From Pomphorhynchus laevis (Eukaryota > Acanthocephala > Palaeacanthocephala > Echinorhynchida > Pomphorhynchidae): 64,000 bases of DNA. Position numbers and translations under genes: made by a program. The notes below the pieces were generated by a model. That model was not told the origin of the DNA. It saw only the letters and a list, made by a program, of their open reading frames with translations, and searched no databases. The stretch lies in contig WNNJ02001112.1 of NCBI GenBank assembly GCA_012934845.2, forward strand, positions 124,001 through 188,000, written 5' to 3'. Position 1 is the first letter of the stretch. Every line of letters begins with the position of its first letter. This document shows, one piece after another, positions 49,561 through 61,163 of the stretch.

Positions 49561-50511
49561 TAAATAATATAATATGAGTTCGATAATTGTCAACCGAAAG
49601 GGATCGACATGGAATAAGCTCCCAAGTCAAATCGTTTCTGCTCTACAGTTTAATCTGAAAAAAACCTGCGAAATGTAGTAGTAATGAACTGAACTCAGTA
49701 TAATTCTAACTTTTTTAATTCTCCATTTTGTATTTTTATCCGGCCTGTACGAGCTTCACGCTCTTTTGCTGCTGTATTAAAATATAAATAAATAATAATA
49801 CACGATATATTATCTATTAATCTGTTTACAAGAATACTAGATTACAAAAATTCATTGTTTAGATAAAGATATCTTTTTTGAATTTATTTACAGTTCAGAA
49901 TATGTAAGCACACTTAAGAGATGTGATTTGCTATAATATACTATTAATCCGTTCATAAAAAAGATGGGTTATAAAAGTTCTTAGAAAAAAATATTTTAAT
50001 TTATTAATTTATTTATAGTTCAAAATATGCGGCTTCAATCAAGTAATTTGATTTGATTTTCTATATCCTATTAATCAGTTCATAAAAGTACTGGGTTATA
50101 AATTTCTTTATAACAAATTAAGATATTTTCATTTTCAAATTTAAAGTTCAAAGTATGTAGCATCATTAAAGTTATCTGAATTCATAAAGCTAATCGTTTG
50201 AAGGCGTGTAATTTACTCATTGGCTTTTGTTGAGTTCCATCAGAAATATCCCTATTTACATATGGTTATATCCCCTAACAATATAAATCAGATATCCATA
50301 GCATAATAACTTATCTCTGAATAATGCCTAACAATATAAATATGATTAGTCTTACTTTTCAATAAATTGATTTAATTTGCAATATTTTACTGCAATCTTT
50401 AGTGGATATTCATGGCTCACTTCGTGCTCATGTCTAAAGATTTATTTGCGCATTACGTAAAGTATTAAATATAAGGTAATAAATATATAAGTAATAAATA
50501 TATATATTTAT

Positions 50512-50753
50512 AAGGTAATAAATAATTTATACGATCATAGGGATATTCGCTACGAATTTGATTTAAAATCGGTTATCTATAAATAGCGGTAAAATATCAA
50601 CACTATCGGAAACAAAATTATTTAAATTTACAAATCATGTAATTTATGCATTTTATCAAAATATGTAGACTTAATTAAGTAATCTGATTAATATATTATT
50701 TCATAAATATTGTATTATTTGGTTGCAAATGACAAACTGTGTTTAACATTTTA
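50512..50753 (+). repeat. 242-bp recent duplicate (copy 1)
   Basis: It matches 55335-55576 with one substitution seen (cggttat versus cgattat). Weaker similarity extends about 80 bp further left. No coding frame. Confidence 0.93.
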
Positions 50754-51234
50754 TACTAACGACAAGCTTGTAATAAATATGATATACAATTTCGTCATTA
50801 AATAACTTTGCAAATATGTGATCCCGCAAACATTTAGTTAATAGACTATATGTTCATCTTGAAAATATCTAAGATCATTATGCTTTAGAGTAGACCCGTC
50901 GGCCTTCAACAACCTCGCGTACGCATTGGAACAAAAGTTTCATATTTTTGATATTACGACATGTTGTTTAGATATTATATATATTTGATATTTTTTACGA
51001 TGGCCAACGTGATTACACTCCCAGCTAAATAGAAAAGTTTGGTCTGATTTTATTTGACGAATCCATATATATATTTCGTGTCATATTATTCTTAATTAGT
51101 TATCATTGAGTGCAATAATACCATAAATTTCGTGGATATTTCCAGTTTCGTGTGCTGGCTAAAGATTTGACTAAACCCGGATTAAGCCATTAACCGTAGC
51201 AGAAAATTATCAAAAATAACTGATCTAAATCCAT

Positions 51235-51325
51235 TTTTATTAAATTTGGAGGAGCAGGATCAATAGATACTAGTTTATTTTTATATTTCGCTATCTGCTA
51301 CCATCATCAGAAAGTACAATTCAAT
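51235..51325 (-). repeat. hairpin repeat with CTGATGATGG...GCGAAAT motif
   Basis: Minus strand: ctgatgatggtagcagatag, then cgaaatat. It belongs to the same structural class as the repeats at 42779-42937 and 54112-54145. Between 50754 and 51600 nothing else is recognised. Confidence 0.5.
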
Positions 51326-51634
51326 TATACATATTATATATAAATTTAATAATTTATAATTTATATTTTAAATTTTATAATTAAATTTATTACATATAAT
51401 AAATCATTTTAAATTATTAAATTATTATAATTATTTATAAATGTTACTAATTTGGGCATATCAAAGGCGGTATGTTTTGTAATTTTGCCGTGTTTTATGG
51501 AAATGTTTCAGCCACCCGAAACACGGACAAAAAAATAAATTAATTTAAATTATATTAAACTTTATGCTATTTAGTCAACGCGTATGTAGTTATAGTTGTC
51601 TACATTAGTATTAACGCCTAATCATAACGTCACT

Positions 51635-51860
51635 TGGCTAATTCGCACCTTCATCTCGTCGTTTAAGTAATAAAGCGCATGTGATTACTGCCCGTACGAG
51701 CCCGTCACCGGATAACGGATATAATACATCCGTAATCTCATCGCGTATATTTTCGCTGTGATTTACGAAAAATATGATTTGACGAGCAAAAACTTGTCGT
51801 TTAAAATGACTAACCACAATAGCCTGCAATCGTTGAGCCTGTTGTGTTCTATGCTTTATA
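51635..51860 (-). other. probable terminal exon on minus strand, unidentified gene
   Basis: From an acceptor-like aaagcatag near 51856 the minus strand is open for about 70 codons to TAG at 51638. It reads QAQRLQAIVVSHFKRQ, VFARQIIFFVNHSENIRDEI, TDVLYPLSGDGLVRAVITC and ALLLKRRDEGAN. Codon use and composition look like host coding sequence. I do not recognise the family. A further 62-codon frame upstream (52161-52349) could be another exon or chance. Confidence 0.4.
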
Positions 51861-52349
51861 AAATATTTAAATAATTACCAAGTTATCACATACATGTGAT
51901 AAAAAAAAGCAGTTTCCGGTTGATTGTTTGATATCTTTTGTCATTAGGAAAGCTATACGGATTCTTTCGTGGATGATGACCGACAGATGTCATATGTGAT
52001 ACGTCTCTGCTGTGATGTCACATATTGTGTGATATGCTCAGAAACAGTTTCTTTAAGAGAGGAGTCTTCGTTGTTTGCTGAATTTATACTATAGTCTGAC
52101 AAAGAATATTATCAATGAAAATATATTCGTTGATTACGTAGTAAGATGTTTTACAACTCACTACAACGACGACATGCAAATATAGAGAAATTGCTGCATT
52201 CTCAATATGGGATGATAATCATCGTTTTGATGTGTGTCAGAGGAGGATGAGGCGATTGTCGGTAAGATGATTTTCATCATTGTTGACGACGGTTGTGCAG
52301 ACTTTGTTATACAGACGTAACAATAATAATGTCCGGAAGAAAACAACAT

Positions 52350-53080
52350 AATTTATGACTTATTAAATAACGGGCGAGAACTAAAACTTTTGACAATTCA
52401 AACAACAGAATTCAAATACTTAAAGTGAATTTTTACATTTGAATTGTAAAACATTTTACATTTTTTTCATAATAGCAAAAATAATAAAATATAATGTCTA
52501 GCGAATTACAGAGAATCGACATTTTAGTATTGAACAAACAGATCGAACAATTATTCTAAAATATTATTTTAATTATTTCTGCTTTATCAAAGAAAAAATA
52601 GATTTTAATAACATCTAGACATAAAATAGTTACGATGATGTCGGCAAAAGTCATTTTACATTTAAATTGCCTGGTATGTTGATTAAATAGTGAAATGTAA
52701 TGTTTTGATTTATTATTCACTAAAATGCAAAACTTATTTTTTTAAATTTTTGTAGTTAATTGTTAAATTATCAATTAATTTGCATTTAATAATTAAATAT
52801 AATTATAATATTAAAAATATAATTATGGTATTTTCATATTATGAAAATGAAACCTACAAAAAAATTAAAATATACAAATCAATAGAATTTTATTAAAATT
52901 TTATAAAAATAAATTTATTAAAAAAATTTAATATAAATTTTTAATAGGAATTATTTTATTTAAATTTATTAAAATAAATTTATTTAAATTTATTAAAAAT
53001 AAATTTAAACTCCAAAATTGAATAATTTTATGAATGGATTATTAATATTATATTACGCTAGATAACCAAATTACATCATA
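52350..53080. other. AT-rich intergenic, nothing recognised
   Basis: Low-complexity AT sequence without open frames or repeats of note. Confidence 0.5.
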
Positions 53081-53083
53081 GGA

Positions 53084-53350
53084 AATATGGCCTTAGCATG
53101 TATTTGGTCATACTACTATGTTGTCGAGGAATATGGTCTGAAAAAGTAACATTAGTTTCGCCAAATTACCTCTATTTTTATTCTAATAAAAGAGGTAGAT
53201 TATCTATTAATAGGTTAGAAAAGTAATTTAATTATAATAGAAGGTTAGTATAGTTAGTAATATACTCTGTTTTAGGATATATCGAAAATGAATTTTAAGG
53301 ACCATATTCCTCGACAACACTAGCATGACCAAATACATACTAAGGCCATA
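53084..53350. repeat. foldback element, 55-bp inverted arms (family C ends)
   Basis: Left arm 53090-53143 (tatggccttagcatgtattt ... gaggaatatggtc) recurs in inverse at 53297-53350. The arm text is the first part of family C (catgtatttgg, ctatgtt, gaggaata). Two family C ends placed head to head would give this. Confidence 0.75.
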
Positions 53351-54109
53351 TATATAATTTATTATAAATAAATTTAAATAAATTAAATTTATAAATTAAA
53401 TATTTATAAATTCATGATACAAATTTATTAATAATAAATATTAGTTCATGCTCTTTTGCCACTGCTGTTCATAAAAATACTGGAATACAAAAATTCATTG
53501 TTAAGATAAAAATATGTTTATTTTTTGAATTTATTTACAGTACGAAATATTTATGTTAGTTTTAAAAGGCATTTCACCCACACTAACATAAATTGGCACA
53601 TTACTGTAATTCTATTAGATATCATAATATAATATTATGTGATATTATAATATGTGATATTATAAAACTTGAAATTGAAAAGTGTTATGAATAATATAAT
53701 ATGAGTTTAATAAAAGTGCAGTCGCTAAGTGCAGTCTGAAAATCAAAAAGGTTAATAAAAATGTGATTTATTTATTTTATTATACTGCAAAGTATTAATA
53801 ACGTGTAATTTATATAAATGTAATAAATACATATGTTTAATTACAATGATTAATAAGATCAAAGTAGATACATTAATTGATGTGTCTTATATACTAAAAG
53901 TAAACGTCGAACTACACTAATTTGCGTGTAGTGTAGTCAATGACGTCAAACATCATTTAAAAAATCATTCTAAAGTCATTTCTGCCGTTTCGAATCTTTA
54001 CCTTAAAAAATGATTACTTAGCGAAATAATAAACAATAATAAACGAAATAATAAATAATAATTTATCCTGATTTTTTTTTAAATTGTGAAACATTTTATT
54101 GTAATCCTG

Positions 54110-54150
54110 ATGATAGCAGGAGCTATCGAAATATAAAATTTTTTATAAAA
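54110..54150 (+). repeat. hairpin repeat with CTGATGATAGC...GCTATCGAAAT motif
   Basis: gatagc and gctatc pair around agga, followed by gaaatataaa. It resembles a hammerhead core, but G8 and A9 would be inside the helix. See the findings. Confidence 0.5.
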
Positions 54151-54214
54151 AAATGATAATTTCTGCTTCTTTGTTCCTGTAATAACTATATAATCATATT
54201 TATTTTTTAATTCC

Positions 54215-54890
54215 CTCATTCTTTAAATATTTCACAGTAAAATATAAGATTGACATATTTGTCAGACAATGTCGACAGCAGTCAACGAAACATAAACGAA
54301 TTTAAATTTTTGCTTTTTAAATTTTATCATTCTTGAAATATTTAGCAATATAATATAAGATTGACATATTTGTTAGAATATGCCAAGAGCAGTCGACGAA
54401 ACAATCGTTTTCAAATTTTTTGTCCAATCATTCTTTAAATATTTAGCAATACAATCTAAGATTGACATATTTATCAGAATATGCCAACTGCAGTCGACGA
54501 AACAATCGTATTTAATATTTTATTTTTTAATCCGATCATTCTTTAAATATTTAGCAGTAAGATATAAGATTGATATATTTGTCAGATTATGTCGACAGCA
54601 GTCAACGAAACAATCGTCTTTAACCTTTTTAAACCACTCAGTCTGTAAATATTTAGCAGTAAATTATAATATTGACATATTTATCAGATAATGTCACCAT
54701 CAGTCGACGAAACAATCGTATTTAAATTTTTATATTTTTAATGCAATCATTCTTTAAATATTTAGCAGTAAAATATATGATGAACATATTTATCAGATTA
54801 TGTCAACTTCAGTCGACGAAATAATATCGAATTTATTTATAGCTTTTTAAATACAATCATTCTTTAAATATTTTTCAGTAAATTATCACA
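54215..54890 (+). repeat. about 105-bp tandem array, six diverged copies
   Basis: Copies carry cattctttaaatatttagca, taagattgacatattt, tcaga, then g(t/c)c(g/a)ac-(n)gcagtc(g/a)acgaaacaatcg. The gcagtc motif recurs at about 54278, 54390, 54490, 54598, 54700 and 54809, a period of 101-110 bp. A seventh, isolated copy is at 56400-56480. The open frame across 54380-54691 is a by-product of the repeat. Confidence 0.85.
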
Positions 54891-54999
54891 TTTTTAATAT
54901 TATAATTTTATTAGATTTTTTGAATTGAAATATTTTGGTATTTTAAATTTGGTAATGTTTTTTTAATTTTTAAAATTTATTATAAAATTAGATTAGAGG

Positions 55000-55140
55000 A
55001 AATACATCACCGTCATGTACTTGACCCTAGTGATATGTTTACTTGATGAATTCGAAACCTGATATCATAGCAGTTTTTCATTATGATCTCTTACCTTTGT
55101 TCCTTTACATTTTCTATTTTCTATTGGTAGGTTCATGGCT
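55000..55140 (+). repeat. family C repeat copy, 5' part
   Basis: gaggaaatacatcaccgtca, tgtacttgacc, aaacctgatatcatagcagt and tgatctcttacc in the family order. Confidence 0.6.
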
Positions 55141-55334
55141 ATTCTGAATTATGCTTATTTTAAAATAAGTAGACTCCTTAAACCAAATGATATATTTAAA
55201 TGAATTATGTTTATTGAAATTTTAGTTATTAGTCGCGCTTTTTATGTTCTTTTAATCAAGGTATGCTTTTTTAAAGTATTCGTGATCATGTCTACAAGAT
55301 TTATTTGCGCATAACGTAAGGTAATAAATATATA

Positions 55335-55576
55335 TAAGGTAATAAATAATTTATACGATCATAGGGATATTCGCTACGAATTTGATTTAAAATCGATTAT
55401 CTATAAATAGCGGTAAAATATCAACACTATCGGAAACAAAATTATTTAAATTTACAAATCATGTAATTTATGCATTTTATCAAAATATGTAGACTTAATT
55501 AAGTAATCTGATTAATATATTATTTCATAAATATTGTATTATTTGGTTGCAAATGACAAACTGTGTTTAACATTTT
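55335..55576 (+). repeat. 242-bp recent duplicate (copy 2)
   Basis: Partner of 50512-50753. Both are in the same orientation, 4.8 kb apart. Confidence 0.93.
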
Positions 55577-56940
55577 AAATTAATAAAATGTTTGATTATA
55601 AATAAATCTCAATATTATGTTGTGCCTTAGATATGGTGCTATCAGCCTTCTGTAGTAAATGTACAAGTAACCTAGCGTGATCAAATTCAACATATATCAA
55701 ATGACATACAATTATATTTATAATTATTATATTAAGTTTATTAATAATAAATTAATAATAAATTTTATTAACAAAATAAATAAAATTTATGTTATGAAAG
55801 TTAACTTATGCTTAATACTTATTAGGTAAAAGTCAAATGGTTATTTAGGTGTAATTATTTGTAGATCTAATTAATTTATGCAGATCTAATTATAAAAATT
55901 AGATCAGTACACTTCATATAGCTGATTTAAGTCATAATGACTTAGATCAGAATGAATACGTTGATTCTACTCGTTCGTAAAGACGTTGATGTCATCTCAT
56001 TATTAATCCTTTTTAAGATAAAATACATTAAATATTAATCTGTATTAATAATTAACATATATAATTAATCTGTATAAATCAGTAAATGAATAGTTTAATT
56101 ATTAAATATTAATTGATTTTACATTAACTGTTAAACTAATTAAAGCATTAATTGTTAAAACGTCAACCTGCATAGCTAAACACGACTTCTGCATTGTTTA
56201 TTGGTGTTATTCATCATTATGTCGTTATTCAGATTATGATGTATATAATCATTAAAAATTATTTTAATATTAAATTTAATTTTTAAATTAAATAAAATAT
56301 AAATTATTATTTTTTGTTATTTTATAAAATTTTATTAAAACAATACTTATATTTATAATTACAAAAATATATTTACAATATATTGATAATATGCAATTAT
56401 AATTTAAATATTTAGCAGTTAAATATTAAATGGTTCAATTTTTCATTTAATGTCAGCAGCAGTCGATGAAACATTAACAAAAAATAAAATATAATGAAAT
56501 ATTGATAAAAAATAAATGAACCGGTTATTTATTACGACTTTCGCCATAAAATGATCTTAACAAATATTCTTTATACCTAAATTACATTACATATCAAAAT
56601 AGTTTATTTCGTAAAACTTTATACTTTAATGTGAATTTATAACGAACTAGCTTGCAGTTATTGCGTTATTTGCAACATTCAACCTGTCGCAGAAACCTTG
56701 TAATAAAGCTGTTTATTACAACAATTACATTGCTCATCATTCTGAACTTTTTGCAAACTACATCGTGATTTTGACAGCTTACCGATGTCATTTCGCAAGG
56801 CACACCACATATATGTTGTAAATTCATATAATTCTTTTAATTATTAGTCATCATATAATAAAGAAGCGCAATTTTAATATAAAAGCGAAAATAATTAATT
56901 TATTTTATTTTTCAATTAACACCTTCTTTTAAAATTAAAA
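55577..56940. other. AT-rich intergenic upstream of the four-TM gene
   Basis: No gene recognised. An isolated copy of the 105-bp repeat lies at 56400-56480. A TATA-like tttaatataaaagcg lies at about 56872-56887, 55-70 bp before the ATG of the next gene, and may be its core promoter. Confidence 0.45.
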
Positions 56941-56941
56941 T

Positions 56942-57586
56942 ATGAAACCCTTAACAATTATGGCAATTAAAATTATTGGATTAGTACTGCTGATTGCTAG
57001 TAATATTATGTTCTATGTAGCAATGGCAAGATCTGAATATTATACTCATACAATCTTTGAAATTTCTCCAGAATTGCCTTTCAGGGTAGATATAAAAGAT
57101 GGATTGCAGAAAAGATGCGTACATGATGAGAGCAATTTAATACAACCGAGATTTTGCGAAAAGCAGAACCGTACTCTTCGTGGAATTAGACCAAGTCAAA
57201 CACTGTACGGATTTTGGGTGTTCTTCAATCTAATTCTAGTGATTTTTGAAATCATTGTAACTATCAGATTACCAAAGTATCGTTTAACTTGGCTGCTATT
57301 TATAATTGAACTGATTATAATGGCTGGAGCTTTCGTGTTAATGGCAATAACCTTAATTTACTTTAGCACCATTGTAAGGAATATTAATATTGGGAGCATT
57401 TTTGATCGCAGACGTTATGGACCTATGTTTGTGCTGGCCATATTCGCATTCATTTTTAATGCTATAGCTTATGCAATTCTGGCACTTGGAACATTAGCTC
57501 CGGATGACAATGCGGTTCAACCCGTCAATGTTCAGAATTACCCTTATCCTGTAGTGCCTGCCGCTTATACTCCATACGCTTTTTAA
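56942..57586 (+). CDS. four-transmembrane protein, single exon, family unknown
   Basis: A 214-residue intronless frame. Four hydrophobic segments are at about 8-28, 88-109, 115-141 and 161-184, with a first loop of about 59 residues that has two cysteines (C59, C72) and an N-glycosylation sequon (N76-R-T). Both tails would be cytosolic. The C-terminus is Pro/Tyr-rich (YPYPVVPAAYTPYAF). The layout is like claudin/MARVEL/tetraspan membrane proteins, but I see neither the claudin W-GLW-C-C motif nor the tetraspanin CCG motif, so the family is open. AATAAA at 57588-57593 starts two bases after the stop, implying a very short 3' UTR. Its composition and codon use support a real host gene. Confidence 0.75.
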   Translation: MKPLTIMAIKIIGLVLLIASNIMFYVAMARSEYYTHTIFEISPELPFRVDIKDGLQKRCVHDESNLIQPRFCEKQNRTLRGIRPSQTLYGFWVFFNLILVIFEIIVTIRLPKYRLTWLLFIIELIIMAGAFVLMAITLIYFSTIVRNINIGSIFDRRRYGPMFVLAIFAFIFNAIAYAILALGTLAPDDNAVQPVNVQNYPYPVVPAAYTPYAF

Positions 57587-57864
57587 AAATAAAACTACGT
57601 CATTGAAAATATTCTTTCAGCAAAAACGTATTCAATTAAGTATGCTAATTATTTTACCTTGTCAATGTATGCCTTATGATGTATCTAATCATGATATTTA
57701 CTTTTTAAATTTAATATAAATTATTATTTATTAAAAACAATATTTATAATTACAAAATATTTATATTTACCACATATTATATATTATATTAAATATAATA
57801 TATATTGTAATATAATAAAAAATAAAAAATAAAAATTCTAATCTATATATTTAACATTGAGAAT

Positions 57865-57930
57865 AGATATAAAGAACAAATGTTTCGGATCTATCTGAAT
57901 CCTTCTTCAGTGTCGGTTTTTTCTACAATG
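57865..57930 (-). repeat. hairpin repeat with CTGAAGAAGGAT...ATCCGAAAC motif
   Basis: Minus strand: ctgaagaaggattcagatag, then atccgaaacattt. ggat pairs with atcc. This is the most regular member of the CTGAWGA-n-stem-CGAAA class in the window. Confidence 0.55.
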
Positions 57931-58003
57931 AAATTGTTTTTCTATCATAAATCATCTTCTAATAATATCAGATCGAATTTTCCAGGTCAAATTGCTGTAC
58001 AGA

Positions 58004-58387
58004 CCATCCTTAAACACTAGGCAGAGGTTGTTGCTGAATTGTCGCTGCGCTCGTAAGCCTCGGTCAATTAAGCAAAGTATTTACAATGTCACACAGGCAG
58101 CCGAAATAATCAATGGGTACTTCATTCTACTGATGACTGTTGCCGGGTACTAATCATTTCGATACTGAAGTGATCGTCTAAAAGTGACGTGGTGACTAAA
58201 AGTCGTGAATCGAAGTCCAGTCTATCAAGCAACATTATTTTATATAAATGACGAATTTTGTAAGAAATCCTGGACCGTTGTTTACTCTGCACATCCGTGC
58301 ACCACCATTATACATGCCGTATCAATTAAGGATCCAACAAGTGCAGCGACAATTCAGCAACAACCTCTGCCTAGTGTTTAAGGATGG
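58004..58387. repeat. inverted repeat, 45-bp arms, enclosing family D copy b
   Basis: 58004-58048 (ccatccttaaacactaggca ...) is the reverse complement of 58343-58387. Family D copy b (58035-58232) begins in the left arm. In copy b, ggcagc at 58096-58101 can pair with gttgcc at 58139-58144. Confidence 0.85.
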
Positions 58388-58414
58388 AAAGCACATCAAT
58401 TCGATCTAGAAAAG

Positions 58415-58487
58415 AGCGTAAGCCTCAGTTAATTAAGCAAAGTGTCGGAAACACCTTTATTCACAATGTTACGCAGGCAACCGAAAC
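58415..58487 (+). repeat. family D copy c, left part, ending in LINE target duplication
   Basis: It reads cgtaagcctcagttaattaa, gtcggaaacacc, acaatgttacgcaggcaacc and ends in aaccgaaac (58479-58487), the left target-site duplication of LINE-A copy 8. The element continues at 62365. Confidence 0.85.
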
Positions 58488-58599
58488 ATAAATAAATAAA
58501 GACTTTATTAATAACAAACAAAATCAAGAAACAAATGTCATAAGTGTGTCATAAGTGTCATAACAGTATGTCTGTCAAAAGAGCAGTCAGTCCAAAAAT

Positions 58600-61053
58600 G
58601 TCACTTAGTCGTCCTCAAATCCAAGGAGATCTGAGCCCCCAACCGATCCAACACGCCGCTTTTCGATTGAACCACCCGGGGTCTTTGACCCCTCGAAGAA
58701 TCCAATCGGTGCGGACTATTCTGCGTAAACGAGAGACGAGGAGCTTCAGGAACCTTAGTCTTTGCTCTGGGGTACGTCCTCTTGAAAAGAAGACTAATCC
58801 CGAGATAGCCCAGGTACCCCAAAGGCGTACCTGGGGTTTCCCATTCAACGACAGATGCTGGGACCGTTTCAGAGCCCACTAGCTCTTTTAAAGATACGTT
58901 TGAGTCTATCCAGGTAAGCTTTCGCCGACCAGTTAAGCAAAACGGTTAACCCCAGGTATTTTACTTGACTTGTGAAGGTAGGGAGTGGTTCTGAGGCACA
59001 AACGGAAGAGAGGGCAGAGAGTGCCAGTCTCTTAAGTTTTTTCTTCGTCGCAGGGGAGCCATGAAAAACTTCCACCTGCGATTTTGCGGAATTTAAAATA
59101 AGATTGGATTAAGGTAGCTGGTATTTTAATCTTGAAAAGAAACGGCTGATGTCAGAGACTACGTCTTTACACATGCGTCCAGTAAACAAGGCTGTGGTGC
59201 CATCAGCGTACACCACTAGACGTTGTTCACGTTTAAATATTTTAAATTGAATAATTGAGGCAGCAAGATACAAGATTGGAGAAAGTGGTGAACCTTGATG
59301 CACACCCGTAATAGGGTGGAACTGACGCGCATCAGGGTCGTCTTCATAATAAAATCCTTGGTGTACAGCAGTATCTCTAACCTGTTAACGATTCTCGCAG
59401 GCAACCCGATGGACCTGAGAGAAGAGATCACAAAATGAATAGGGATATGGTCTAATGCAGCGGAAAAATCAAGGAAAACAGCCACAGCTAGCTGATGAAT
59501 GTACTCCTGACAAAACCGATGCACTTTCACCAACTGCTGAATGGACCGAGCGACATTTGACAAACCCATGGAATCCCGGTGGGATTAAATTTCGCCTAAT
59601 CAGATGATCGCGGATTCTACGCGCAAGCGCTTTTTCGTAGATCGAGACGAGGGAATTTTGAATCGAGATGGGTCGCAGGTTTTTAGGAAAAGAGACCGGA
59701 GACTTTTTTGAATAAAACCTCTTTTGCTTATATTGATGTCAGCCACATCGGATGGGGATGCTAATAGCATTGTGACGGCCACCTCACTTCTTTGATCGGC
59801 TGTCAAAAGCTGACAGACACGAGAAGAGAGTGGAGCGACGGATTTAGAGGTGCCCGGAAGAGGACCCCAGACGTTGAGAAAATCTGGGATATATAGGTCT
59901 ATACTCTTGAAGTTACCTTAAGGCGGGATTGGTTGCGGATATTGAGTAACTCCATAGTTGTGTAGGTCAAGTACATTTCTAAAACTTTATCAAGGTCTAT
60001 ACCACCGATTCAACCCAACGCCCTATCTCTCCAACAAACTTTTCTTTCTTGAATATCTTCCAAACGGAAGACTGGGAAGGGTTAAAACGAGCAATGCTCA
60101 CCCTATCCCTACTCAGCTGGAACCAATATCTGATGCGCCAGTATTCATTCGAGAGGGTCTGCCTGGCGGAGGAAGAGATATTAGGAGGTTCAGCAGTTTA
60201 GCTAGGACATTGAGTTTTGTCAGAGTGGGATCGAAAATGCGACCTTTATAGGTTGTCGAATCAACGATGTAGCTTGCGAAGAGAGGTAGTAATTGAATTC
60301 GGTTAAACTCTCATTTCCAATTCGGGGAAAGCATTCGATAGCTGCACGGAAGAAAGCCACTCTAATCGGGTCAAAGTGGAATCTCCGAAGCAGCGTATCC
60401 TTCTCTATCCGCCAGCGAATAAGATCATGACAGGTGAACAGATGTTGACGCGACTGCTCTGTGCAGAAGGGTTTTAACAGCCACCTCTCATGGAGCAGTA
60501 ATAAGTCGAGGAGTGAATTCGTTGATGTGCAATGAAAGGAGAGGGACGGTGGTTTGTGAATAAGATAACCATTCCCGGCTCTGCGGGATGCTTAATTTAT
60601 CCAACGACCACTTCTGTCATTAAAGTCACCTAGTACCATGTCATAGCCGCTATCAATAATCCCATCCAGGAGGTCACGATTCTTGTGAATCTCTCTTGGA
60701 CAAATGTAGACATTGGCTAGACTGAGGCGTTTACCGTTCTTAATGAGTGAAACTACTAGACAAGACAGGGCTGGACAAGAGTAATTTAGCAAGAGGGAGG
60801 ACCTTAAAGAGCATTTAACTAAGGTCAAGAGTCCTTGAGATGAAGATGAGTGAGGTGGGGTTATGTACGGAGTATAGTGGGAATATACATGCTTAGGGAT
60901 AAATCGAGTAATGTCCTGGGGGAGACGGATAGACCGCGTCTCCTGAAGGACTATAACATCTGCGTCTCTACCAGATAAAAGTCTAAGAGCAGAAGCACCT
61001 CCCAAATGCCACTGAAGAATATTCAGTGAAAAAGGCTCAGGTTTACTCACCAT
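58600..61053 (-). pseudogene. LINE-A ORF2 of copy 8, broken
   Basis: The endonuclease starts at 61053 ([54 protein letters not shown]) and is open for 153 codons. RT pieces are at 59216-59569 (VAVFLDFSAALDHIPIHF) and 59109-59303 (LSPILYLAASIIQF, VVYADGTTALF; the catalytic YADD reads YADG). C-terminal pieces are at 58869-59075 and 58615-58848 ([19 protein letters not shown]). Frame changes separate them. Confidence 0.85.
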
Positions 61054-61163
61054 TGTGGCATATCAGTTGGACGGGGGCAGCCAACCTAGACAGAGCTAGG
61101 TGCAGGAGGGTTGCCCCTCCTGCCACTAGCCCCATCCGGAGCCGAAGCTCCTGGGCAATTTCT

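Noticed and set aside
54112-54145. CTGATGATAGC...GCTATCGAAAT as a functional hammerhead
   Set aside because: The stem absorbs the core G and A that must stay unpaired, and no stem I or III is apparent. Reported only as hammerhead-like.
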